This document shows positions 1 to 6,084 of a DNA stretch of 21,951 nt, piece by piece. The translations under genes were made by a program, and so were the position numbers. The stretch lies in the IMG/VR virus record IMGVR_UViG_3300008416_000032, positions 1-21,951 of that record; one strand, written 5' to 3'. Positions within the stretch are counted from its first letter, which is position 1. The number at the start of each line of letters is the position of its first letter. The stretch is from a virus. The notes below the pieces were generated by a model. The model saw only the letters and a program-made list of their open reading frames with translations, was not told the origin of the DNA and made no database searches.

Positions 1-1
1 C

Positions 2-394
2 TGGCGGCTGCCGTTGCACTTTTTTGCCACCGCTAAAGCGAACGGTGCCCGATTTTATCACTACTCCGAAGTTGTCGGTGTTCACAAATCCAACGGGACA
101 GTCACGGGAATCCGCATCTTTGACCATAAAAACCACAATGGCCTTGATAATCGCAAATCTAACTTGCGTTTATGCACTCAAGCCCAAAACATACGTCATC
201 AAAAACCCCAAACAAGGAAAACATCATCAAAATACAAAGGTGTCTCTTGGGATAGGGCGAAATGGTGTGCCTACATAAAATATCAACGAAAAACAATACA
301 TCTTGGAGCGTATCACAATGAAATTGAGGCAGCTAAAGTCTATGACGCAAAGGCTTTAGAATTGTTTGGTGAGTTTGCGTGTACGAATTTTTGA
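2..394 (+). CDS. HNH endonuclease with AP2 domain, 5' partial
   Basis: The frame is open to the left edge, so the gene or fusion continues outside the window. The C-terminal part is typical of phage HNH/AP2 homing endonucleases: an HNH-like block DHKNHNGLDNRKSNLRL, then an AP2 DNA-binding segment with SSKYKGVSWDR, W.AYI, LGAYHNEIEAAKVYDAKALELFG. Such proteins nick DNA and spread themselves or an intron. The oddity is the first 40 or so residues. Instead of the usual strands leading into the HNH block they read like a FAD-dependent glycerol-3-phosphate dehydrogenase (GANGARFYHYSEVVGV-like, GTVTGIRI). This may be a contig-edge chimera, or an insertion into a host-like gene. The AP2/HNH call is firm; the N-terminal origin is inference. 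Confidence 0.8.
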   Translation, partial: WRLPLHFFATAKANGARFYHYSEVVGVHKSNGTVTGIRIFDHKNHNGLDNRKSNLRLCTQAQNIRHQKPQTRKTSSKYKGVSWDRAKWCAYIKYQRKTIHLGAYHNEIEAAKVYDAKALELFGEFACTNF

Positions 395-406
395 GGGAGA
401 TACAGA

Positions 407-676
407 ATGAGCGAAGAACTAAAATTAGAAGTTTTTTTAATTCGCAAAGGTGGCGTCCCTTACGATTTTGTCGTACGAGGGAAGGGAAAGATGGGTAGTG
501 GTTTATCAGAAATTGATTGCAAGGAAATCATCCATCGTTGTGGCAGCCACAAGGCTTTGGTGGATGCGTGCAAAAAAATACATACGGCCATTGGCAAAGC
601 CGACCCCATAGAAATAGGCAATGCTTGCGCTCAATATGTGATACCCGCCCTTGCCGAAGTAAATAAGGAGAAATAG
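407..676 (+). CDS. small phage hypothetical protein
   Basis: This 89-residue protein is preceded by GGGAG nine bases before the ATG. It has no recognisable domain. The C-terminal half (IIHRCGSHKALVDACKKIHTAI) looks like one amphipathic helix region, a layout common in accessory proteins of phage early operons. It lies 12 bases after the HNH/AP2 gene and two bases before the next gene, so it is probably in the same operon. No function is assigned. Confidence 0.75.
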   Translation: MSEELKLEVFLIRKGGVPYDFVVRGKGKMGSGLSEIDCKEIIHRCGSHKALVDACKKIHTAIGKADPIEIGNACAQYVIPALAEVNKEK

Positions 677-678
677 AT

Positions 679-1017
679 ATGAGACTTTCATGGAAAAAAA
701 CAAAAGAACTATGTATTGAGTTGTGGACTTGGTGTGCAAAAACGGGGAAGAATAAAGAGCAATGGCCAAAATGGAGGAAAAAGTACAAAGGTCATTATGT
801 AGAATCTGACTGTTGGTTTTGTGAATATGACCGACAACGCCGATTACGTACGCATAAAGATAGATGTTACTATTGTCCTTTTGTTGGCAGCATAGACCCA
901 GTTAACGTAGCATGCGTTGAAAACTCCTATTATGGAAAGTGGTGCGATGCCAAAAGCCCAGCAGGTCGCAAGAAATACGCCAAGCTGTTTTTGAAACAAA
1001 TCAAGAAATGTAAATAG
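679..1017 (+). CDS. Cys-rich phage protein, probable zinc binder
   Basis: The protein has 112 residues, with Lys/Trp-rich ends around a cysteine core: CWFC near residues 45-48, then CYYC near residue 63, then two further cysteines at about 78 and 88. The spacing fits a structural zinc site. The ribosome binding site AAGGAGAAATAGAT overlaps the end of the preceding gene, so the two are translated together. It resembles small phage proteins with a W.W helix and a C..C core that I know only as hypothetical. Function unknown. Confidence 0.75.
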   Translation: MRLSWKKTKELCIELWTWCAKTGKNKEQWPKWRKKYKGHYVESDCWFCEYDRQRRLRTHKDRCYYCPFVGSIDPVNVACVENSYYGKWCDAKSPAGRKKYAKLFLKQIKKCK

Positions 1018-1029
1018 AGTAAGGAGATT

Positions 1030-1056
1030 ATGCGGAGAAAAGAGAGGAAGTTATGA
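1030..1056 (+). CDS. 8-codon leader mini-ORF
   Basis: An ATG sits behind AAGGAG and opens an eight-codon frame (MRRKERKL) whose TGA overlaps the ATG of the next gene as ATGA. The peptide is unlikely to matter. The arrangement would deliver ribosomes to the start of the gene at 1053 by termination-reinitiation. Seen in sequence; the coupling role is inference. Confidence 0.35.
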   Translation: MRRKERKL

Positions 1057-1436
1057 ACAATCTAATAATCAAAAATGTGGAAAAGCAGACCATCAGGAGG
1101 GCAAAAGCTGAAGTTGCAAGGCTGCGTATGTTGGCCGAGCGAGAACCGAACAATCGAATAAGGAATTTAATCCTTGTCCAACTACGGAAGGCTCGTTTCT
1201 GGCACGATGTAGCCGAAAGTGCCATTATTGACCGAAGTGCGATTGTGCGATACGAGAACAACGAGAAGTTGCGAAAGAAGGTCAAGTTGGCGATTGCTAC
1301 TATTGTTGCCGCAGTCTTGTTGGCTATATTGTTTTTTACAAACGGCTGTATCTCGAACACAGTAGATGGTTTTCGCAAGGATGTCAACCGATGGACAGCT
1401 ACGCCAGAACACCATCAAAAAGGAGAGAATCCGTGA
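1053..1436 (+). CDS. membrane-anchored protein with entericidin-like tail
   Basis: The protein has 127 residues: a charged, helical, cytosolic N-terminus (about 1-85), one hydrophobic segment (about 86-105, LAIATIVAAVLLAILFF), then a cysteine in FTNGCISNTVDGFRKDVNRW. The NTV.GF.KDV.R pattern after the cysteine resembles the mature part of entericidin-type lipoproteins. The hydrophobic stretch is far from the N-terminus, so processing as a lipoprotein is doubtful and a single-pass membrane protein is likelier. The start is supported by GAGAGGAAG and by the overlapping mini-ORF. It may act at the cell envelope; no function is proven. Confidence 0.7.
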   Translation: MNNLIIKNVEKQTIRRAKAEVARLRMLAEREPNNRIRNLILVQLRKARFWHDVAESAIIDRSAIVRYENNEKLRKKVKLAIATIVAAVLLAILFFTNGCISNTVDGFRKDVNRWTATPEHHQKGENP

Positions 1437-1691
1437 AAGCGGCTCACGAAAGGACGCCCAAACGGTGATGGGATGGCCAGTAACCTTCTGGAATTAAATT
1501 AACACCGTGACCAGCCCGGGAGAGCAGCGGGCATTATTGAAAAGTGAATAACGAGGCGGCGGCGTGGGCAGCATCACGTTAAATTGCTGTTGTGGTAAGA
1601 CACAGGGGCAGAAATGCCTGTCAATAAAATCCAGTGGGCAATCCATCCTGCCCGCCTCGGCAATTATAGGGATTATAGAAAGGAAAAAATA
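1437..1691 (+). ncRNA. structured intergenic RNA, leader of the gene at 1692
   Basis: This 255-base gap holds several nested helices. Helix 1462-1467 pairs with 1503-1508 (ACGGTG/CACCGT), and 1514-1518 pairs with 1528-1532. A long closing stem joins 1552-1557 to 1654-1659 and 1566-1571 to 1648-1653 (CGAGGC..GGGCAG with CTGCCCGCCTCG, one bulge). Inside it, 1602-1610 folds on 1615-1621. A possible alternative start for the downstream gene, ATG at 1614, lies in that last hairpin. A GTG behind AAGGAG at 1433 opens an 11-codon frame. No promoter is evident. It is probably a cis-acting leader; the family is not recognised. Confidence 0.45.
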
Positions 1692-1877
1692 ATGATGGGA
1701 CGTGATGAAGCAAAAAAATGGCTAAGTGTTTTACATAATCTTTTATCGGATGTATCAACTGATGTAAGCTGTTTGCTTCCAATAGTTACAGATTTTAAGA
1801 AAAACGTTATGTCTCAACTTGACGATGCTGTGAAAGTAGCAACAAAAGCAAAGCATCTTTTAGAAAGACTTAAATAG
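1692..1877 (+). CDS. small helical phage protein
   Basis: The protein has 61 residues beginning MMGRDEAKKWL and is almost entirely predicted helix (LLSDVSTDVSCLLPIVTDFKKN, QLDDAVKVATKAKHLLERL). This suggests a short coiled coil or helical hairpin. The start follows AAAGGAAAAAATA. The frame stays open upstream to an ATG at 1614, which would add 26 residues including IQW and YRDY. That start has only a weak AGGGG signal buried in a hairpin, yet the added residues match the micro-ORF at 11498. Function unknown. Confidence 0.65.
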   Translation: MMGRDEAKKWLSVLHNLLSDVSTDVSCLLPIVTDFKKNVMSQLDDAVKVATKAKHLLERLK

Positions 1878-1893
1878 CAACTCCTCCACGAAA

Positions 1894-1931
1894 GAGGTCA
1901 TCGGATACCCTCCGCCGGTGGCCTCTGTTTT
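1894..1931 (+). terminator. hairpin with short U-tract after the gene at 1692
   Basis: GAGGTCATCGG (1894-1904) pairs with CCGGTGGCCTC (1915-1925) over 11 positions with two G-U pairs, followed by TGTTTTG. The U-tract is short, so it may be a partial terminator or an attenuator inside the operon. A competing short hairpin (CCTC..GAGG) lies just upstream. Confidence 0.5.
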
Positions 1932-1946
1932 GAAAGGTGATATGAG

Positions 1947-2360
1947 ATGAGAGCAAGAGAAGAGCAATATAAAGCCGAACTCGAATGGATTGATTCTCAT
2001 TTATTCCAAGATGTAGACACGAAGGCAACACGAGATTTCATTAAAAACCCCGAATCGATAGAAGCCAAGAGGCTTTTGCGCATCTGCGAACTAATAGACA
2101 AGGAAGCTGAGGTTGGGCGGCTGAGAGAGGCGTTAGAACGTATCCAAACTTGGGCAAATGCTTATCCATTAGACGTATTTCAAAAACCTGACTTGAAAAA
2201 AGCACATGAGGTATTAAAGGCTGCGGGTATGACGCTTGATGCGATTTCTGCTGATGTTATGCGTCATGTATTAGATGGTGTAAAAGATATAGTTGACGAA
2301 GCCCTGAGTCTTGGCGGCGACAAGGATGGTGGAGGAACGGATGCCTCCCGTCGCCATTAA
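1947..2360 (+). CDS. phage hypothetical protein, helical
   Basis: The protein has 137 residues. The middle segment ERIQTWANAYPLDVFQKPD, then KAHEVLKAAGMTLDAISADVMRHVL, has the character of a conserved small phage protein that I cannot tie to a function. The C-terminus is a low-complexity Gly/Asp tail. The ATG at 1947 follows GAAAGGTGAT. A two-codon frame, ATG AGA TGA at 1942, overlaps it by ATGA and may help reinitiation. Confidence 0.75.
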   Translation: MRAREEQYKAELEWIDSHLFQDVDTKATRDFIKNPESIEAKRLLRICELIDKEAEVGRLREALERIQTWANAYPLDVFQKPDLKKAHEVLKAAGMTLDAISADVMRHVLDGVKDIVDEALSLGGDKDGGGTDASRRH

Positions 2361-2374
2361 AGGAAGGATAGATT

Positions 2375-2608
2375 ATGGATTACGACGAGAAATCTGAACT
2401 GTTTTATAGAGAAACGGGCATTTGGCCTCCAGGCCGAGATATGCCTGCTGCTATGTGTGGCGGTGAGAACGAAGAAATGGTACGCAGCCGAGCATATCAA
2501 TCTTGGTGTAAACTCAAAGCCGAAAACGACCGTCTAACAGAAGTCCTCAAAAACTACGGTTGCTGCAAGCAGCGCATAGAAGGGATAAAGCAGAACAATG
2601 AGTTGTGA
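2375..2608 (+). CDS. small phage hypothetical protein
   Basis: The protein has 77 residues with a well-placed AAGGAAG site. The N-terminal half has the pattern FYRETGIWPPGRDMPAAM followed by a helix with R.RAYQSWCKLKAENDRL. Small proteins with a Y..TG..PPG.D motif are common in phage early regions. Nothing catalytic is visible. The last 11 bases overlap the next gene. Confidence 0.7.
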   Translation: MDYDEKSELFYRETGIWPPGRDMPAAMCGGENEEMVRSRAYQSWCKLKAENDRLTEVLKNYGCCKQRIEGIKQNNEL

Positions 2609-2786
2609 TGGTCTATATATCTGCCTTGACTGCTACGAACGCTTTGACCAGCTATTTAACGAACGAGGCTTAAAGCCGCCCATTTGTCCTTGTGGCAGCG
2701 ATAATGTTATGAATTATGAAGCCTACCAAGAGAACGAGTTATTGAACGAACAAGAAAAATGGGCTGAAAGCTGGAATGGTTGGTAA
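2598..2786 (+). CDS. small zinc-ribbon-like protein
   Basis: The protein has 62 residues with two cysteine pairs: CLDC near residues 9-12 and CPCG near residues 31-33, around YERFDQLF. This matches a minimal zinc ribbon. The C-terminus is acidic and Trp-rich. The ATG lies inside the end of the preceding gene, which suggests coupled translation. No specific role can be named. Confidence 0.7.
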   Translation: MSCDGLYICLDCYERFDQLFNERGLKPPICPCGSDNVMNYEAYQENELLNEQEKWAESWNGW

Positions 2787-2795
2787 GGAGAAACC

Positions 2796-3092
2796 ATGAC
2801 AATCGAAGACCAATACAAGCGCCTGCACAACAGGGCTACTTTCTTTGCCTTAGCGTGCTGTTTCTTGATTTTCGCTTTGTTCTTACAGCTTTACGTTGCC
2901 AGAACCGGAATCAGCGCTTACGAATATGGCCGAGATTACATACCGACCATCACGCAGTTGCAGCAGGCTTTGATAGACACAGGCATGGAACGTTATAATC
3001 CAGGCAAGGCTGATGGAGTGGTGGGGAAACGGACAATTGCAAGTTGGGAGAACTACATTTTTGACGTTTATGCAGGAGCATGGAATGACTAA
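2796..3092 (+). CDS. membrane-anchored peptidoglycan-binding-domain protein
   Basis: The protein has 98 residues. Residues 1-15 are charged, and residues 16-35 form a hydrophobic anchor (FFALACCFLIFALFLQLYVA). Residues about 50-90 carry a PG_binding_1-like repeat: TQLQQALIDTGMERYNPG, then KADGVVGKRTIASWENYIF. The DG..G..T pattern is the hallmark of that fold, which docks on the cell wall. With an N-terminal anchor and no catalytic domain, a role in lysis or in holding cell wall near the membrane is plausible, but it could equally modify the envelope. RBS AAGGAG at 2785. Confidence 0.75.
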   Translation: MTIEDQYKRLHNRATFFALACCFLIFALFLQLYVARTGISAYEYGRDYIPTITQLQQALIDTGMERYNPGKADGVVGKRTIASWENYIFDVYAGAWND

Positions 3093-3378
3093 AATCAATT
3101 GGGAAAATATATGCAAAGGTTGTGGTGAGTGCTGTGGGCCAGTACCGTTCCCGCCAGAGTTTCTAATGCAGAATACCCATAAATACCAAGAGCAACCTAT
3201 TGAGTTAAGTTCGATATTCGCAGGCGTAATTGTTCCTATTACAAAAACTCTTTGTTGTGTTTTTCTTAACAAAAGAACAAAAAAGTGTGAAGTATATCCA
3301 GATAGACCAAATGTTTGCAGACTTCAAGGTACAATCCCAGAACTACCTTGTCCAAAACTCGCCGAGGAAAAGAAATGA
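3085..3378 (+). CDS. YkgJ-family cysteine cluster protein
   Basis: The protein has 97 residues. The cysteine pattern is that of the YkgJ/UPF0153 family: CKGCGECCG at about 9-17, then CCVFLN at about 58-63, C.VYP.RP.VCRLQGT at about 69-84, and LPCP near the end. Family members bind metal (zinc or an iron-sulfur cluster has been proposed). They occur in bacteria and occasionally in phages, with no firm function. The ATG follows CAGGAGCATGGA and overlaps the end of the previous gene. I would not call a substrate. Confidence 0.85.
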   Translation: MTKINWENICKGCGECCGPVPFPPEFLMQNTHKYQEQPIELSSIFAGVIVPITKTLCCVFLNKRTKKCEVYPDRPNVCRLQGTIPELPCPKLAEEKK

Positions 3379-3479
3379 GATACTTCATCGCCTATTTAGT
3401 CCTTGCGATACCCGCCCTTATGTTTGTGGTCTCGTGCAGGATATTGAGCAAGAGGAAGCCTTATGACAGAAGAATTTGA
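3375..3479 (+). CDS. 34-residue membrane peptide
   Basis: The ATGA overlap with the preceding stop and GAGGAAAAG upstream support translation. The peptide has one hydrophobic segment (FIAYLVLAIPALMFVVSC) and a basic tail (SKRKPYDRR). VVSC resembles a lipobox, so it could be a lipoprotein with a very short mature part. More simply, it is a single-pass micropeptide. Its closeness to the peptidoglycan-binding membrane protein makes an envelope or lysis role possible but unproven. Confidence 0.55.
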   Translation: MRYFIAYLVLAIPALMFVVSCRILSKRKPYDRRI

Positions 3480-3609
3480 TTTACAAGACCTACTTGAAGA
3501 GGCAAGGAAAGAGCCATACTCGGATTCATGGTATAACGAATATCTAAACGACTTATGGGACGAAATGGATATGGAACGCAGGCAGGAAGAAAGGAACAAG
3601 CATGATTAA
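3463..3609 (+). CDS. 48-residue acidic protein
   Basis: The start codon follows GAGGAAGCCTT. The product is strongly acidic and aromatic (FDLQDLLEEARKEPYSDSWY, then DLWDEMDMERR). It overlaps the membrane peptide in another frame at its start and the next gene by eight bases at its end, so it is embedded in a coupled chain. Small acidic phage proteins often bind host nucleic-acid enzymes, but nothing here shows that directly. Confidence 0.6.
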   Translation: MTEEFDLQDLLEEARKEPYSDSWYNEYLNDLWDEMDMERRQEERNKHD

Positions 3610-4087
3610 GGAAATGAAGAATTTAGCAGCAGGAACTGAAGTCAAAGGTTTCCCGCTACTAATTAAGACCGCTCGAAAGACGTTCAAGGACGCTGAGGAC
3701 AATGTTTGGCAGGAAGTCGTCTTTATGGATTCATCCGGTGAGATTACTGGCCATATTGCTATGGAGGGCAACGTGCCTTGGAAGTCTAAAGATAACTTAT
3801 GTATCATGGAAGCTACCATACAAGACACCGATGAACGAGGCAGGCAAGGCATAAAACTTGTGGTGACGGATTGTTTCGATACCGCCACGCCATTTACGTA
3901 CGACCAAGGCCAAGAGATGCAAGCCGGAGACTGGAAGAAGATGCACGAGGACGAGATTAAAGGAAAAATCAGGCATGGCATAGTTTGTGCTATGATACAA
4001 GCACCTAACAATAAACCCCCAACTGCAAATGACCCAAAAACTGAAGAATATATTAACGCATGGGTAGATTTTATTATTAAAGATTAA
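3602..4087 (+). CDS. OB-fold nucleic-acid-binding protein, probable
   Basis: The protein has 161 residues. Residues 5-100 read as an OB-fold of the tRNA_anti/YhaM-N type: opening strands G.EV.GFPLLIKTARKTF, then NVWQEVVFMDSSGEITGHI, later DERG.QGIKLVVTDCF. The rest is a charged tail (HEDEIKGKIRHGI, TEEYINAWVDFI). It sits directly upstream of an SSB-like gene and a NinB-like gene, which fits a single-stranded-DNA-handling role in replication or recombination. RBS AAGGAACAAGC. The fold call is by pattern only. Confidence 0.6.
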   Translation: MIKEMKNLAAGTEVKGFPLLIKTARKTFKDAEDNVWQEVVFMDSSGEITGHIAMEGNVPWKSKDNLCIMEATIQDTDERGRQGIKLVVTDCFDTATPFTYDQGQEMQAGDWKKMHEDEIKGKIRHGIVCAMIQAPNNKPPTANDPKTEEYINAWVDFIIKD

Positions 4088-4099
4088 AGGGAGAATGAC

Positions 4100-4678
4100 A
4101 TGAACTTTCAAGCAGTAGAATCAGGCAGAGGCAACAAAGTAACGATGTTCGGAGTTTTCATGGAGATTGGCGGGGTTCAATATACGCCCCAACAAAAGGC
4201 TAAGTCTATATGTAAAATAGCTGATGATAATGGCGTTTCTCATAACGTCCATATTTATCAAGGTACGGGACAATTGCCACAACCAGCCCAACTCCAACAA
4301 AGACATTCATTTAGCTTGTCCACGTTTGAGGGCAATTATCAGGGCAAGCCCTATACGGGCTATTCTGGTTTTTGGCAGGATAACGCTCAGACACGACAAC
4401 AAGCCCCACCACAGGCTCCACAAGCCCCTCAGCAGCCCGCTGGAGCAACGAACGCCCCCAAAGAGGTAGATTGGGACGCTAAAGACCTTAGAAACGCCAG
4501 AATGAACGGATTGAACAATGCTACTGCTATGATAACGGTCTTAGCTGAAATCCTCAAAGATGCTAATATGTTAGACAAAAAAGCAATTGAGGATGCTGCA
4601 AGTTACTTCGTAGACTACATTTATAACGGCAGACCTCAAGACGAACAGCAAGTAGATGATTCACAGATTCCTTTTTGA
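4100..4678 (+). CDS. single-stranded DNA-binding protein (SSB-like)
   Basis: The protein has 192 residues. It opens with an OB-fold-like segment (about 10-90: NKVTMFGVFMEIGGVQYTP, VSHNVHIYQG), followed by a Pro/Gln-rich linker (about 98-118). The last residues, DDSQIPF, match the acidic tip by which bacterial SSBs recruit partners (D-D-x-I-P-F). A helical region (about 130-175) between linker and tip is unusual for a plain SSB and may be an additional partner domain. RBS AGGGAGAATGAC. It probably coats ssDNA during phage replication with its neighbours. Confidence 0.7.
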   Translation: MNFQAVESGRGNKVTMFGVFMEIGGVQYTPQQKAKSICKIADDNGVSHNVHIYQGTGQLPQPAQLQQRHSFSLSTFEGNYQGKPYTGYSGFWQDNAQTRQQAPPQAPQAPQQPAGATNAPKEVDWDAKDLRNARMNGLNNATAMITVLAEILKDANMLDKKAIEDAASYFVDYIYNGRPQDEQQVDDSQIPF

Positions 4679-4686
4679 GGTAGAAA

Positions 4687-5112
4687 ATGCTAAAGCCAAA
4701 ATTTCACGCAAAGATATTAAAAGGCGGTATACTTTCGATTGACGATTACCAATCCGAGCAATGGATAGCATATCTTGAAGGATTGGAAGGCCAAGAGGTC
4801 GAAGTAATAGTCCAGAAGCGCCAAGAGTCTAAGACCTTGCCTCAGTTGGCTTACTTTCACGCTGTGGTGTGCCCGATAGCAAGTGAGGCATCCGGTTATA
4901 CATTAGCAGAGGTAAAGGGGCTGCTCAAAGGGGAGTTCTTGACGAAGTATGTTAGTAGTCCGACCGGCAAGGAAGTTGCGTGGGTTCCGAGCTTGGCCGA
5001 TTTAAAGAAGGACGAAATGTCTAAGTTTATTGACGACTGTATAATTCTCGTAGCCCGTCACTGGTCTGCGGTCGTCCCCCCCCCAGACGGGGTAAGCTAT
5101 TTGGAAAAATAA
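4687..5112 (+). CDS. NinB-like recombination protein
   Basis: The protein has 141 residues. The middle block QLAYFHAVVCPIASEASGYT, then EVKGLLKGEFLTKY, and the later DEMSKFIDDCI match the NinB (Orf-like) family of lambdoid phages. Those proteins bind ssDNA and SSB and help load recombinases. Immediate neighbourhood with an SSB-like gene supports this. The 3' end contains a run of nine C (5076-5084) coding VVPPPDG; the frame is intact, but this run is a likely place for sequencing indels. It is the last gene before the RNA-rich region. Confidence 0.65.
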   Translation: MLKPKFHAKILKGGILSIDDYQSEQWIAYLEGLEGQEVEVIVQKRQESKTLPQLAYFHAVVCPIASEASGYTLAEVKGLLKGEFLTKYVSSPTGKEVAWVPSLADLKKDEMSKFIDDCIILVARHWSAVVPPPDGVSYLEK

Positions 5113-5122
5113 TATTTTTCTT

Positions 5123-5151
5123 TTGACGTCCAAGTTCATTTATGTTAGATT
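5123..5151 (+). promoter_or_regulatory. sigma70-type promoter for pseudoknot RNA A
   Basis: TTGACG at 5123-5128, a 17-base spacer, and TAGATT at 5146-5151. The predicted start at about 5158 coincides with the first base of the pseudoknot helix. Confidence 0.7.
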
Positions 5152-5157
5152 GTGATT

Positions 5158-5248
5158 ATGGTAGTCAAAAACGATAGTTCAATATGGTTAAATCCCCCGA
5201 AGTCCCAGCCTCTATCGTTTGCGGCTACCATGCTTTGGGGGATTTTTT
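5158..5248 (+). ncRNA. pseudoknot leader RNA A with U-tract
   Basis: Two helices interleave. Helix 1 pairs 5158-5164 with 5225-5231 (ATGGTAG/CTACCAT) and 5169-5177 with 5212-5220 (AAACGATAG/CTATCGTTT). Helix 2 pairs 5190-5198 with 5237-5245 (AAATCCCCC/GGGGGATTT) and runs into a T-tract. The strand order 1-2-1'-2' is an H-type pseudoknot; read alone, helix 2 plus the T-tract is an intrinsic terminator. It starts at the promoter's +1 and ends 20 bases before the RBS of the gene at 5269. It could be an attenuator, a riboswitch-like leader, an antitermination element or a stand-alone small RNA. Confidence 0.65.
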
Positions 5249-5268
5249 GTTTTGAAAGGAGAAAGCAA

Positions 5269-5715
5269 ATGTGTCTAAGAGAAATATGGTCAGATGATAA
5301 AATGAATAAATGGCTGAATGGGCAACCAGATGTTATTGAAGTTGTTAAGGCAGTATCGGAGGGTAGCAATCATTGGCTATCATATCACAGATTAGTCCAA
5401 TGTGTTGCGGGTTACAGCAAAGCAAATTATATCCCTAAAATTATAACTGACGACGAATCAATGTATTTTGCTGGTTATCATTTTTTCACAAAAGAATCAG
5501 TTGACAGTCGTTCAAAAGAGGGCGACCCAATAACGCCTTTAATTAAATGCTTAGTCAAAAAAGATTGGATAACGGCAATCGGCAATCAATGGAGTTGGGC
5601 TACTGTTCTTGTTGCCAGTGAAGCAGTTTTTCCTCATTACCCTGAAACAGAAGCCCGCTACGAGGATTTACCAAAAGAAGTACCTCTAAAAAAAGAAAAT
5701 GTTACAACTACATAG
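5269..5715 (+). CDS. phage hypothetical protein under leader RNA A
   Basis: The start is the ATG behind AAAGGAGAAAGCAA. The frame remains open back to 5152, but that part is the leader RNA. The 148-residue product starts MCLREIWSDDKMNKWLNGQP, is soluble, and has aromatic stretches (YFAGYHFFTKES, NQWSWATVL) and an acidic/Lys tail. I do not recognise a family. It is the only gene between the two pseudoknot RNAs, with its own promoter, so it is probably controlled by RNA A. Confidence 0.7.
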   Translation: MCLREIWSDDKMNKWLNGQPDVIEVVKAVSEGSNHWLSYHRLVQCVAGYSKANYIPKIITDDESMYFAGYHFFTKESVDSRSKEGDPITPLIKCLVKKDWITAIGNQWSWATVLVASEAVFPHYPETEARYEDLPKEVPLKKENVTTT

Positions 5716-5945
5716 GATAAAAAACCTAACTAACCTACTGGTCGGCGGTCGGCGTGGTGTGAACACGCAGACGGCCATTGGAAAGCAGAATAAGACCCAG
5801 CTTCGGCTAAGCACAAGAAGGTATCTCAATTATTCTCACCAGCGTTTCTTGTGCGGTCGTCTTAAGGGTAGTTTTTCGGTTGACTTTCAACCGAGCAGGT
5901 AGGGGCTGGACGCAGCCAATCCTGCACCGCCGTCCAGTTTTGAAG
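5716..5945 (+). ncRNA. structured 3' region ending in a terminator
   Basis: After the stop of the gene at 5269 there are about 230 bases with no convincing ORF but many helices. Examples are GCACAAGAA 5811-5819 with TTCTTGTGC 5846-5854 (9 bp), TCGGTTGA 5876-5883 with TCAACCGA 5887-5894 (8 bp, three-base loop), a short AGC-UUCG-GCT hairpin near 5800, and the terminator at 5906-5941. It may be a structured 3' UTR or an RNA processed from it. There is no promoter of its own. Not matched to a known family. Confidence 0.45.
5906..5941 (+). terminator. intrinsic terminator
   Basis: CTGGACG (5906-5912) pairs with CGTCCAG (5931-5937), with a small inner GCAG/CTGC pairing, followed by TTTTGAAGTTTT. 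It separates the transcript of the gene at 5269 from the next promoter at 5961. Confidence 0.65.
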
Positions 5946-5960
5946 TTTTATTTATTTTCC

Positions 5961-5989
5961 TTGACATCCCGCCGTGGTTAAGATAGTGT
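5961..5989 (+). promoter_or_regulatory. sigma70-type promoter for pseudoknot RNA B
   Basis: A perfect TTGACA at 5961-5966, a 17-base spacer, and TAGTGT at 5984-5989. The predicted start at about 5996 is one base before the first helix of RNA B, the same geometry as at 5123. Confidence 0.7.
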
Positions 5990-5995
5990 GAAGAT

Positions 5996-6084
5996 ATGAC
6001 AGTTAGACGAACAATTTGTTCAATGCTTATAAGCCCTGGGTGCAATTCCTCTGTTCGTCTTGCTGTCAGCCTGGGGCTTTTTTT
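5996..6084 (+). ncRNA. pseudoknot leader RNA B with U-tract
   Basis: Same architecture as RNA A, 840 bases downstream. Helix 1 pairs 5997-6002 with 6063-6068 (TGACAG/CTGTCA) and 6005-6013 with 6052-6060 (AGACGAACA/TGTTCGTCT). Helix 2 pairs 6031-6040 with 6070-6079 (AAGCCCTGGG/CCTGGGGCTT, two G-U pairs) and ends in seven T. The helix sequences differ from RNA A, but GTTCAAT before helix 2 and CCTCT before the helix 1 return strand recur. No gene follows for about 275 bases, so RNA B may be a free small RNA rather than a leader. Confidence 0.65.

Noticed and set aside
2883-3272. Minus-strand ORF of 129 codons
   Set aside because: It runs antisense to two well-supported genes and has no independent signal.
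4219-4226. CTGATGA, a hammerhead-ribozyme-like core
   Set aside because: It lies inside the SSB-like coding sequence, and no GAAA-containing partner strand or flanking stems are present.
5076-5084. Run of nine C as a programmed frameshift site
   Set aside because: The frame is intact through it and the family ends soon after. It is more likely a plain homopolymer or a sequencing risk.
5152-5268. N-terminal extension of the gene at 5269 back to 5152
   Set aside because: This stretch is the leader RNA, starts at the promoter's +1 without an RBS, and a strong AAAGGAG precedes 5269.
6005-6060. Possible tRNA-like element (AGACGAA..TTCGTCT with GGGTGCAATTCC)
   Set aside because: No anticodon arm or T stem fits. 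The pairing belongs to the helix of RNA B, which extends further outward.
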